Below are positions 19,077 to 26,684 of a stretch of DNA of 64,000 bases, one piece after another (position 1 is the stretch's first letter; each line of letters begins with the position of its first letter). Origin of the DNA: Crocinitomicaceae bacterium. Its GTDB lineage: Bacteria; Bacteroidota; Bacteroidia; Flavobacteriales_D; Crocinitomicaceae. The position numbers were made by a program, and so were the translations under genes. The stretch spans positions 310,001 to 374,000 of the forward strand of contig JADJGJ010000004.1 in the NCBI GenBank assembly GCA_016708105.1, written 5' to 3'. The notes beneath the pieces are model-generated. The model worked only from the letters and a program-made list of their open reading frames with translations, was not told the DNA's origin and did no database searches.

Positions 19077-19463
19077 TTAAGCATAGTAATCCATCATAGG
19101 CGTAAAATAATGTGCAAACCACCCCTGCTCATAATCTGCCCCTTGACCGTCAGGAATATTTGTGTGCTTCAAAGTAACCTTACATCCTTCAGCAACATTT
19201 TCTAAATTAATTTCAAGTCTTGAAGGTTCAGCTCCGTCAGGAAAATTGGAAGTGCTCCATGTTTGAACAATTCTTTTACCTGATTCAAGCTCTACTGTTT
19301 CACCGTAGATGTAGCCCTCCCAGGCAGAATGTTTTCCGCCAACAAAAGGTTCAACTTTTGCTGTTGATCCGGTAAATAGGGTGTGCGCTTTGCTTGATAA
19401 CCAGTCGCGGTATACGGTTGCCGCATCAACGGGCAACACGCAGGATACTTCTATTGAGTCCAT
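19077..19463 (-). CDS. SRPBCC/AHSA1-type small-molecule binding protein
   Basis: 128 residues starting MDSIEVSCVLPVDAATVYRD and containing AHTLFTGSTAKVEPFVGG, YIYGETVELESGKRIVQTW and the terminal HYFTPMMDYYA, the pattern of Aha1-C-like START-fold proteins. These cytoplasmic proteins bind hydrophobic ligands or, rarely, Hsp90-type partners; the true ligand is unknown. A second member of the same superfamily is at 44795-45247. Confidence 0.75.
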   Translation of the reverse strand: MDSIEVSCVLPVDAATVYRDWLSSKAHTLFTGSTAKVEPFVGGKHSAWEGYIYGETVELESGKRIVQTWSTSNFPDGAEPSRLEINLENVAEGCKVTLKHTNIPDGQGADYEQGWFAHYFTPMMDYYA

Positions 19464-19543
19464 AAATAAGTAGTTCTTGCAGGGTTGGATAAATATACGA
19501 AAAGCATTCGATTATATTTGTATTCTTAAATTATTTCATACAC

Positions 19544-20128
19544 ATGCGGCAACATTTATTTTTAGGCATTCTTTGTTCAGCGCTATTCTTGTCTTGCAGC
19601 GGGAATGAGCAAAAAGACGAAAACAATATCCCGGAAAACAAAACTGATACTATGCAATTTGTGCAAGATTCCTTGTTGCTCCCTGAAAATCCTGAAGATC
19701 AGTTGATGCAAAAGGATTCGAGTTTTGAGCAATCAATAAACTCTTTTCCAAAAAAGTGGATCAATATTGAATTAAAGGGAAATGATTTGGTGTACACAAA
19801 ACGTTGTGACATGGGTGATCCGCAAGTAATCATAGAATATAAAGACAGCGTGTGGCAGCTGCAGACCTATTACGGAACGGATGGTGAATGGTGGCAGGTA
19901 ATCAACATGACCAGTCGTGAATTTGATGTGGACAATCAAAAACTGCAAGAGGGTACATTTGTGGTTTCAAAAATTACTTATCCTGATGACGAGATATACG
20001 AGGTTTCGTATTTCTGGAACAAAACCGCGCGCTTTGCCACGTTTGGAGAATTCTTTAGTAAAGAACTTAAATTCTCACCTGAAGAAAACCGGCCTGACTT
20101 TGTAATTAAAAAAGAAAAGTGTAATTAA
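19544..20128 (+). CDS. Hypothetical lipoprotein, 194 aa
   Basis: Lipoprotein signal MRQHLFLGILCSALFLSCSG with the lipobox cysteine at about residue 18, then a polar low-complexity spacer (NEQKDENNIPENKTD) and a globular domain of about 130 residues with no motif that I recognise. A perfect TAnnTTTG element (TATATTTG, 19514-19521) lies 22 bases upstream of the ATG and probably drives it. Most likely anchored in the outer membrane. Confidence 0.65.
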   Translation: MRQHLFLGILCSALFLSCSGNEQKDENNIPENKTDTMQFVQDSLLLPENPEDQLMQKDSSFEQSINSFPKKWINIELKGNDLVYTKRCDMGDPQVIIEYKDSVWQLQTYYGTDGEWWQVINMTSREFDVDNQKLQEGTFVVSKITYPDDEIYEVSYFWNKTARFATFGEFFSKELKFSPEENRPDFVIKKEKCN

Positions 20129-20229
20129 TCTCTAGTGCTTTAAAAAATTGCTGATAACAAAACATTTTTTTTAATAAGTTCATCTCGTTCATTTCTAATT
20201 AATTTTTTGATTACCCCTAACTTTGCTTC

Positions 20230-21123
20230 ATGTTAAGCATAGATCCTAAACAAATTCCGGTACCTGAAGTACACGCCTGGTTGCTTGGCGCCATAGGTCC
20301 GCGACCAATCGCTTTTGCTAGCACGATGGATGAAAATGGTAATCCAAATTTGGCACCGTTTAGTTTTTTTAATGTGTTTAGTGCTAATCCCCCGATACTC
20401 ATTTTTTCTCCGGCGCGTGCCGGCAGAACGAACACCACCAAGGATACTTACAACAATGTGAAAAAAATTGCTGAGGTGGTAATCAATATTGTCAACTATG
20501 ACATGGTGCATCAAATGTCTCTGGCTAGTTCACCGTATCAGCCCGGTACGGATGAATTTATCAAAGCGGGATTTACCAAACTGAAATCTGATACAATAAA
20601 ACCCTTTCGGGTAGCTGAATCTCCGGTTCAATTTGAATGTATCGTGAAACAGGTGATTGAGTTGGGTACTGAAGGTGGCGCAGGTAATCTCATTATTTGT
20701 GAAGTGACACGCATACATGTGAATGAATCAGTATTAGACAGCAACGGAAAAATAGACCAACAAAAAATAGATCTTGTTGCCAGAATGGGGGGTAACTGGT
20801 ACTGCCGTGCTGATAAAAATGCTATGTTTGAAATTGAAAAGCCAATCACTACGTGTGGTATTGGATATGACCAACTGCCGCAGGACATTCTTCAATCTGA
20901 AATTTTTTCCAAAAACGATTTGGGTCAACTAGCCGGAATAGAAAACCTGCCTGATGAAACAACAGTTAATGAATATAAATTGACAGAATTAAGCGAAATT
21001 TTCGTTTCTTTGGAAAACAACCAGAACGAACTGGAAATACAACTGCACAAACGCGCAAAAAATTTACTGAAAGAAAATAAGCTAAATGAGGCATGGTTGA
21101 CTCTGTTGGCTTTTAATAATTAA
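20230..21123 (+). CDS. Flavin reductase-like FMN-binding protein
   Basis: 297 residues. The N-terminal 200 residues follow the flavoredoxin/flavin reductase-like pattern: GAIGPRPIAFASTMDENG, NLAPFSFFNVFSANPPIL (FMN-phosphate contacts in relatives), NIVNYDMVHQMSLASSPY and GEVTRIH-type sequence. The last 90 residues are helical and not part of the FMN domain. Relatives bind FMN and use NAD(P)H or act as flavoenzymes of unknown substrate. A TAACTTTG box at 20218-20225 lies immediately before the ATG. The DUF3127 gene follows by 40 bases, probably cotranscribed. Confidence 0.85.
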   Translation: MLSIDPKQIPVPEVHAWLLGAIGPRPIAFASTMDENGNPNLAPFSFFNVFSANPPILIFSPARAGRTNTTKDTYNNVKKIAEVVINIVNYDMVHQMSLASSPYQPGTDEFIKAGFTKLKSDTIKPFRVAESPVQFECIVKQVIELGTEGGAGNLIICEVTRIHVNESVLDSNGKIDQQKIDLVARMGGNWYCRADKNAMFEIEKPITTCGIGYDQLPQDILQSEIFSKNDLGQLAGIENLPDETTVNEYKLTELSEIFVSLENNQNELEIQLHKRAKNLLKENKLNEAWLTLLAFNN

Positions 21124-21163
21124 CCGTCCGCCAAAAGCGGACACAACAACAAAAACCAAGTGT

Positions 21164-21547
21164 ATGTATAAATTAACAGGAGAACTAAAAGTAATCAACC
21201 CTGTACAACAGGTTTCTGATTCTTTTAAAAAGAGAGAATTTGTAGTAGTGGATGCATCAGGACAATATGCACAGTACATCTTATTACAAGCAGTACAAGA
21301 ACGTTGTGATTTGCTTGATAAATTTAAACCGGGTGATCAGGTTGATGTAACTTTTTTTCTGCGTGGTCGTGAGTGGACTAATCCAAAAGATGGTCAAGTG
21401 AGATATTTCAACTCTTTAGACGCCTGGAAAATAGAGCCTGCCGGTTCTGGGTCTACAACATCTACAGCTAATTCGGGCACACAAACTGTTACAGCTAAAT
21501 CTGCTGAAACATTTGTCGCTGAAGGAGATGACGATTTACCGTTCTAA
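21164..21547 (+). CDS. DUF3127 family protein
   Basis: 127 residues matching the Bacteroidota DUF3127 family: MYKLTGELKVINPVQQVSDS, FKKREFVVVD, CDLLDKFKPGDQVDVTFFLR and GREW. The fold is small and beta-rich, resembling single-strand-DNA-binding (OB-type) proteins in size and acidic tail (EGDDDLPF at the C terminus, much like the SSB tip). Whether it binds DNA or partners like SSB is inference. It follows the flavin reductase-like gene and ends at a strong terminator. Confidence 0.85.
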   Translation: MYKLTGELKVINPVQQVSDSFKKREFVVVDASGQYAQYILLQAVQERCDLLDKFKPGDQVDVTFFLRGREWTNPKDGQVRYFNSLDAWKIEPAGSGSTTSTANSGTQTVTAKSAETFVAEGDDDLPF

Positions 21548-21568
21548 TAAAATTTCACGTTTGAAATG

Positions 21569-21596
21569 TCCCGGTCTTATCACCGGGATTTTTTTT
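21569..21596 (+). terminator. Rho-independent terminator after DUF3127 gene
   Basis: TCCCGGT-CTTATC-ACCGGGA followed by eight T. Strong GC stem; ends the flavin reductase/DUF3127 unit. Confidence 0.9.
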
Positions 21597-21691
21597 ATCC
21601 ATAACATTCTTAATTTGGGTTAAAAAAACACCAATCAGAGTGGTGTGGCAAGTTCTTAACAGTTTTTGAATTATATTCGCATATTCCAAAA

Positions 21692-22399
21692 ATGAAGGCA
21701 CTCGTCATCATACCAACTTACAATGAAAAAGAGAACATTGAAAAAATGATTCGTAAAGTTTTTTCATTGCCTGAAAAGTTTGAATTACTTGTTGTTGACG
21801 ATGGTTCACCTGATGGCACAGCAGCCATTGTAAAATCTTTACAAGCGCAATATCCAAATCAATTACACATTGAGGAACGTTCGGGAAAACTAGGTTTAGG
21901 CACCGCATATCTACACGGTTTTCGCTGGGGTTTGCAAAGAGGGTATGAGTATCTATTTGAAATGGATGCGGATTTTTCTCATAATCCCGATGATTTGGTA
22001 AGATTACTTGATGCGTGCAAAAGTGGTGCGCAATTGGCTATTGGTTCTCGCTATGTGAAAGGCGGTAAGGTTGCAAACTGGGATCGCAAGCGATTACTCC
22101 TCTCTTTCTTCGCATCATTTTACGTGCGCATGATTCTATGGATAAGCATTAGAGACACTACCGCCGGTTTCAAATGTTATCATCGCGCGGTGCTTGAAAA
22201 AATAAATTTTGATGCGGTAAAATTCAAGGGATATGCATTTCAGATTTGCATGAAATATGCCGCGGTAAAACATGGATTTAAAGTAGTAGAAGTTCCTATA
22301 ACTTTCATTGATCGTGAATTTGGCACATCAAAAATGAGTGGAAGCATTTTTAAAGAAGCCTTTTGGGGTGTTTGGAAAATGCGCCGTCTGCCTTTGTAA
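21692..22399 (+). CDS. Polyprenol-phosphate mannosyltransferase-like GT2
   Basis: 235 residues with the dolichol/polyprenol monophosphomannose synthase pattern: ALVIIPTYNEKENIE, LVVDDGSPDGTAA, FEMDADFSHNP (metal-binding DAD), AIGSRYVKGGKV, TTAGFKCYHR and the C-terminal FGTSKMSGSI. These enzymes move mannose or a similar sugar from a nucleotide donor to undecaprenyl phosphate at the cytoplasmic membrane, feeding protein or envelope glycosylation. There is no membrane domain beyond the catalytic part, as in the bacterial short form. Confidence 0.9.
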   Translation: MKALVIIPTYNEKENIEKMIRKVFSLPEKFELLVVDDGSPDGTAAIVKSLQAQYPNQLHIEERSGKLGLGTAYLHGFRWGLQRGYEYLFEMDADFSHNPDDLVRLLDACKSGAQLAIGSRYVKGGKVANWDRKRLLLSFFASFYVRMILWISIRDTTAGFKCYHRAVLEKINFDAVKFKGYAFQICMKYAAVKHGFKVVEVPITFIDREFGTSKMSGSIFKEAFWGVWKMRRLPL

Positions 22400-22409
22400 T
22401 CTCGTGTAG

Positions 22410-22441
22410 TTGCAGAGTCTCATTCCTTATCTGTACTTTTG
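22410..22441 (+). promoter_or_regulatory. Bacteroidota-type promoter of pyrC
   Basis: TTG at 22410-22412 and TACTTTTG (TAnnTTTG) at 22434-22441 are separated by 21 bases. The transcript would begin near 22448, which supports ATG 22463 as the pyrC start. Confidence 0.6.
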
Positions 22442-22462
22442 TTGTATATCTTGTTTACCATG

Positions 22463-23797
22463 GCACAATACCTGCTCAAGAATGCTACCATCATCAATGA
22501 AGGAAAATCAACGGTAGCCGATGTTTTAATTACCGGAAAAAGAATTGAAAAAATTGGTTCCGCATTAACTGCACCACGCGCAACGGTTTTTGATTTAAGT
22601 GGTAAATACCTCATTCCAGGTATGATTGATGATCAGGTGCATTTCAGAGAACCCGGCTTGGTTCACAAAGCAACTATATTCTCTGAATCACGCGCTTGTG
22701 CTGCCGGTGGCATAACCAGTTTTATGGAAATGCCAAACACAAAACCGGCGGCTGTTACACAACAATTGCTTGAAGAAAAATATCTGATTGCATCACAAAG
22801 TGCGCATGTAAATTATTCTTTTTTCATGGGCGCAACCAATGATAATTTGGATGAAGTACTCAAAACTAATGGTGAACTGGTTTGTGGTATAAAAGTTTTT
22901 ATGGGATCATCAACAGGTAACATGCTAGTAGATGATGAAAAAACACTTAATAACCTGTTCTCAAAATGTCCTTTGCTTATTGCAACCCATTGTGAAGATG
23001 AAATGACTATCAGAAAAAATTTAGAGGCTGCTAAACAAAAATATGGTGAGGCTATTCCGGTTTCAATGCATCCGGTGATACGAAGTGAAGAAGCTTGTTA
23101 TTTATCGTCATCACGCGCAGTTGAATTGGCAAAAAAACATAATACAAGATTGCACGTTTTACATATTTCGACAGCAAAAGAAACTGAATTGTTTGTGAAT
23201 AATCTTCCGTTGGAAAAGAAAAAAATTACCGCTGAAGTATGTGTACATCATCTTTGGTTTTCAGATAAAGATTATGCTGAAAAAGGCAATTTTATTAAAT
23301 GGAATCCGGCAATAAAAACAGAAAATGATCGTGAAGGTATTTGGCGTGCAGTATTGGAAGACAAGGTAGATATTTTAGCAACTGACCACGCGCCGCATAC
23401 ATTGAAAGAAAAGTCAGAACAATATTTAAATGCGCCTTCTGGTGGTCCGCTGGTTCAGCATGCGCTGATTGCTCTTTTTGAAAAAGTAAAAGAAGGAAAA
23501 ATTACAGCAGAAAAACTGGTAGAAAAAATTGCGCACGCACCTGCAAAGTGCTTTAATATTGTTGATAGAGGCTTTATTCGTGAAGGATACTTTGCTGATT
23601 TAGTGATTATAAACCCCGCCGCAAATACAGCGGTTACTAAAGAGCATGTTTTGTCAAAATGTGGTTGGTCTCCGTTTGAAGGCACTACGTTTAGTCATCA
23701 GATTGAATCAACCTTTGTTAACGGGGCGCTTGTTTATCACCACGGGAATTTAATTGAGCATCAGGCCGCCGAAAGGTTGCGATTTAATCAAAACTAA
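22463..23797 (+). CDS. pyrC: Dihydroorotase
   Basis: 444 residues from ATG 22463 (MAQYLLKNATIINEG). Dihydroorotase closes carbamoyl-aspartate to dihydroorotate in pyrimidine synthesis. Visible amidohydrolase features: DDQVHFREPGL (57-67), KVFMGSSTGN with the carbamylatable lysine, ATHCEDE, LHVLHISTA and LATDHAPHT with the catalytic Asp. The usual HxH metal motif reads QVH, the first His replaced by Gln; I believe this occurs in other Bacteroidota members, but an alignment is needed. The stop codon directly abuts the next ATG. Confidence 0.9.
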   Translation, partial: AQYLLKNATIINEGKSTVADVLITGKRIEKIGSALTAPRATVFDLSGKYLIPGMIDDQVHFREPGLVHKATIFSESRACAAGGITSFMEMPNTKPAAVTQQLLEEKYLIASQSAHVNYSFFMGATNDNLDEVLKTNGELVCGIKVFMGSSTGNMLVDDEKTLNNLFSKCPLLIATHCEDEMTIRKNLEAAKQKYGEAIPVSMHPVIRSEEACYLSSSRAVELAKKHNTRLHVLHISTAKETELFVNNLPLEKKKITAEVCVHHLWFSDKDYAEKGNFIKWNPAIKTENDREGIWRAVLEDKVDILATDHAPHTLKEKSEQYLNAPSGGPLVQHALIALFEKVKEGKITAEKLVEKIAHAPAKCFNIVDRGFIREGYFADLVIINPAANTAVTKEHVLSKCGWSPFEGTTFSHQIESTFVNGALVYHHGNLIEHQAAERLRFNQN

Positions 23798-24160
23798 ATG
23801 AAGTCATACAGGCTGTATATCTTGATTTTTGTTCTCATCTCGTGTTCGGTAGATGAAGAGACAGCACCGCCCACTAACATTATTGCTTCTGAAAAAATGG
23901 TGGGACTGATGATAGATTTACAAATACTTGAATCATATTTTGAGCAGAATTATCAGCAACCTGAACGGTATAAAAAATCTCTTGATTCATCCAGTGAATT
24001 AGTTTTTGCCCATTACGAAGTTTCTCGCGCTGATTTTGACTCGAGCTATACTTGGTATGCATCAAAACCTGATTTAATTTATAAACTCTATGAAGCGGCG
24101 TTGGATAGTGTAAATTTCAAACTTAGCACAAGTGCTGTTTCAACAAGAAAAGTTGAATAG
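23798..24160 (+). CDS. DUF4296 lipoprotein
   Basis: 120 residues. The N terminus (LYILIFVLISCSVDEE) is a lipoprotein signal with its cysteine at about residue 15. The rest fits DUF4296: IIASEKMVGLMIDLQILESY, FAHYEVSRADFDSSYTWY and LIYKLYEAALDSVN, mainly helices. Its ATG follows the pyrC stop codon with no gap, so it is translated from the same mRNA. Function unknown; probably outer-membrane anchored. Confidence 0.85.
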   Translation: MKSYRLYILIFVLISCSVDEETAPPTNIIASEKMVGLMIDLQILESYFEQNYQQPERYKKSLDSSSELVFAHYEVSRADFDSSYTWYASKPDLIYKLYEAALDSVNFKLSTSAVSTRKVE

Positions 24161-24195
24161 AAAGGGCCTACATACGAATTCTTGTTGGTGCTAAA

Positions 24196-24504
24196 TTAAA
24201 AGGATAGGTTATGTTTTTTGCAATACCAATACGGATCACAATCTGAAATCATGCACCCGCCTAACATCACCAAACCTGAATCTGATTGATTGAACAATTC
24301 TTCACTGGGATATCCGTAAACAATTGGTATTATGGAGTCTTGATGCTGATGAGGGCAAGTTGGATTTTTGGTATTTGCCGGTAAAAACTTGCAGTTTGTT
24401 TGATTGGCGTCATCCTGATTATTATTCAGGTTTTGATTTGCAGTATTGCCATCTTCTGATGTGCATGCAAGCAACAAAACCGCAAAAGGAAAAATAATTT
24501 TCAT
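24196..24504 (-). CDS. Small hypothetical lipoprotein, 102 aa
   Basis: MKIIFPFAVLLLACTSEDGN is a lipoprotein signal with the lipid-carrying Cys at 14. The mature part begins with an Asn/Asp-rich spacer and has four or more cysteines (CKFLP, CPHQ, GCMISDCDPYWYCKKH), which suggests disulfides or a metal site outside the cytoplasm. No family recognised. It lies 31 bases downstream of the VWA gene and may be its third operon member. Confidence 0.6.
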   Translation of the reverse strand: MKIIFPFAVLLLACTSEDGNTANQNLNNNQDDANQTNCKFLPANTKNPTCPHQHQDSIIPIVYGYPSEELFNQSDSGLVMLGGCMISDCDPYWYCKKHNLSF

Positions 24505-24535
24505 GCCTTTAACTACAACTCACGCATGAATAGGT

Positions 24536-25717
24536 TCACCCGTTCTTCAGTTTTTCAATTGCTTTACCAATGCCGGCCACAGTTAGTGGGAACATGCGTT
24601 GTTCAGTAAATTTTTCCACTATTCCAATGGATTGGGTGTATTTCCATTCATGCTCAGGCACAGGATTTAACCATACAAAGGATGGAAATTGTTTCTTCAA
24701 TCTGTCTAACCAGGTAATACCGGTTTCTTCATTGTAATGTTCAACACTGCCATATTGTGAAACCAGTTCGTATGGTGACATAGATGCATCGCCCACCAAT
24801 ATAAGTTTATAATCACTGTTGTATTTGTGAAGTATGTCAAATGTTGAGACCAGATTTTGCTGGCGCCGGTGATTGCTGGTCCATAAATTTTCATAAACGC
24901 AATTGTGGAAATAGTAAAAACTCATAGTTTTAAATTCGTATCGCGCGGCTGAAAAAAGTTGTGAGCATAAGGTGATGTGATCATCCATGGAACCGCCAAT
25001 ATCAAACAGCAGTAGTATTTTCACATTGTTCCTTCGCTTGGGCACCATCTGTAAATTTAGCATGCCTGCGTTTTCAGATGTTTTACGGATGGTTTGTTTT
25101 AAATCAAGTTCTTCATCTTGCCCTTCACGCGTGAGAACACGTAATTTTTTCAAAACCATTTTCATGTTTCTGGTTTCTAGTTCGGCATCTTCCTGCAGAT
25201 TTTTGAATTCGCGTTTGTCCCATACTTTCACAGCGCGGCGGTGGCGACTTTCATGTTGTCCAATGCGTATACCTTCGGGGTTATAACCATATGCGCCAAA
25301 AGGAGATACCCCTCCTGTGCCGATCCATTTTCCTCCTCCCTGATGACGCTCTTTTTGCTCTTTTAGCAACTCTTTCATGCGCTCAAGCAATTGATCAAGC
25401 CCACCAAGTGATTTGATGCGCTCCATCTCTTCTTTGCTAAAAAACCGTTCACCGTTTTGTTTCATCCAAGCTTCGGGAATTCCATATATCTCTTCATCAG
25501 GTATCGTTTCAATGCCTTTAAAATATAAGCCAAATAGTTGATCAAAACGATCAAGATATTTTTCATTTTTAACCAGACTTGATTTACAGATGAAATAGAA
25601 CTTGTCCACACTTTTTTCTATTACTCCACGTTGAAGTAATTCCAGTAAATCAAGATACTCTTTTAAGCTGACGGGTATACCTTGATTTCTTAGTAATAGA
25701 AAAAAATCAAGAAACAT
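24536..25717 (-). CDS. VWA-domain protein, CoxE-like
   Basis: 393 residues. The first 230 residues are charged and helical with a glycine patch (HQGGGKWIGTGGVSPFGAYG). The C-terminal von Willebrand A domain carries a MIDAS signature DIGGS at 239-243 (DxGxS) after ILLLF. Known relatives pair with MoxR-type AAA ATPases as chaperone or assembly factors for metal centres or complexes. Its start overlaps the stop of the MoxR gene (TGATG), showing translational coupling. No substrate enzyme such as a CO dehydrogenase or methanol dehydrogenase is nearby. Confidence 0.88.
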   Translation of the reverse strand: MFLDFFLLLRNQGIPVSLKEYLDLLELLQRGVIEKSVDKFYFICKSSLVKNEKYLDRFDQLFGLYFKGIETIPDEEIYGIPEAWMKQNGERFFSKEEMERIKSLGGLDQLLERMKELLKEQKERHQGGGKWIGTGGVSPFGAYGYNPEGIRIGQHESRHRRAVKVWDKREFKNLQEDAELETRNMKMVLKKLRVLTREGQDEELDLKQTIRKTSENAGMLNLQMVPKRRNNVKILLLFDIGGSMDDHITLCSQLFSAARYEFKTMSFYYFHNCVYENLWTSNHRRQQNLVSTFDILHKYNSDYKLILVGDASMSPYELVSQYGSVEHYNEETGITWLDRLKKQFPSFVWLNPVPEHEWKYTQSIGIVEKFTEQRMFPLTVAGIGKAIEKLKNG

Positions 25718-26535
25718 CAGTAGCGTTGGTTGATGAGTTGAATGTCTTGCTCATTTTTAAGCATCGCACCAATGTAGGGCAGTTTATGCAGTGATTTTGC
25801 ATCAGCCAATTCACGGGCATTTATTTTGCCTACGAGTAATAATTTGATCCAGTCAATGAGCTCACTGGTTGAAGGTTTTTTCTTTAATCCCTGTATCTCT
25901 CTCAAACGCACAAAATGCTTCATGGCCTCATTCATGAGTGATTCTTCAAGGTTAGGGTAGTGTACTAAAACAATTTGCTGCAAAGTATCTCTGTCAGGGA
26001 ACGTGATGTAATGAAAAAAGCAACGACGCAAAAAAGCATCCGGCAATTCTTTTTCATTATTTGATGTGATGATTACAATTGGACGATGTTTTGCTTTAAT
26101 GGTTTGATTCAGTTCATAGCAATAGAATTCCATTTTATCCAATTCTAACAAAAGATCATTTGGAAACTCTATGTCTGCCTTATCAATTTCATCTATCAAA
26201 AGTACCACTTGTTCATCAGCATCAAACGCGTTCCATATTTTACCTTTGATGATATAATTTGCCAAATCTTGTACTTTAGAGTCGCCCAATTGTGAATCAC
26301 GCAAACGTGAAACCGCATCGTATTCATACAGGCCTTGCTGTGCTTTAGTGGTAGATTTGATATGCCAGGTGTATAAGTCTTTTTTTAACGCATTAGCCAC
26401 TTCATGTGCCAGCAATGTTTTGCCTGTGCCCGGTTCACCTTTAATAAGTAGTGGTTTTTGCATGATAACGGCCGCTTTCACTGCTGTTTGCAAATCGTCT
26501 GAAGCAACGTAGGTTGCAGTTCCTTTAAATTCCAT
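25717..26535 (-). CDS. MoxR-family AAA+ ATPase
   Basis: 272 residues: Walker A GEPGTGKT (33-40), Walker B VLLIDEID (111-118), sensor-1-type IVITSNNEKELPDAFLRRC with the arginine finger region, and a C-terminal lid helix bundle. It acts in the cytoplasm as a hexameric ATPase with the VWA protein encoded next. Its start at 26535 is preceded by a 149-base gap from the T9SS gene, so the pair has its own promoter. Confidence 0.92.
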   Translation of the reverse strand: MEFKGTATYVASDDLQTAVKAAVIMQKPLLIKGEPGTGKTLLAHEVANALKKDLYTWHIKSTTKAQQGLYEYDAVSRLRDSQLGDSKVQDLANYIIKGKIWNAFDADEQVVLLIDEIDKADIEFPNDLLLELDKMEFYCYELNQTIKAKHRPIVIITSNNEKELPDAFLRRCFFHYITFPDRDTLQQIVLVHYPNLEESLMNEAMKHFVRLREIQGLKKKPSTSELIDWIKLLLVGKINARELADAKSLHKLPYIGAMLKNEQDIQLINQRY

Positions 26536-26631
26536 AAGGTGGGAATGTTTTAAACAAATTTACCTCAAATTCAGCAAAGGATACCTTGTTACGCTATGGT
26601 TTCTATTATCATCCCTGTGATGTTGTGTGGC

Positions 26632-26662
26632 ATAAAAAAAAGGGCACTGTTTCCAGAGCCCT
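26632..26662 (-). terminator. Terminator of the T9SS cargo gene
   Basis: On the minus strand AGGGCTCTG-GAAA-CAGTGCCCT is followed by eight T. It lies 23 bases beyond the stop at 26685. Confidence 0.9.
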
Positions 26663-26684
26663 TCTTTAAAAACTTATAGGTGAA

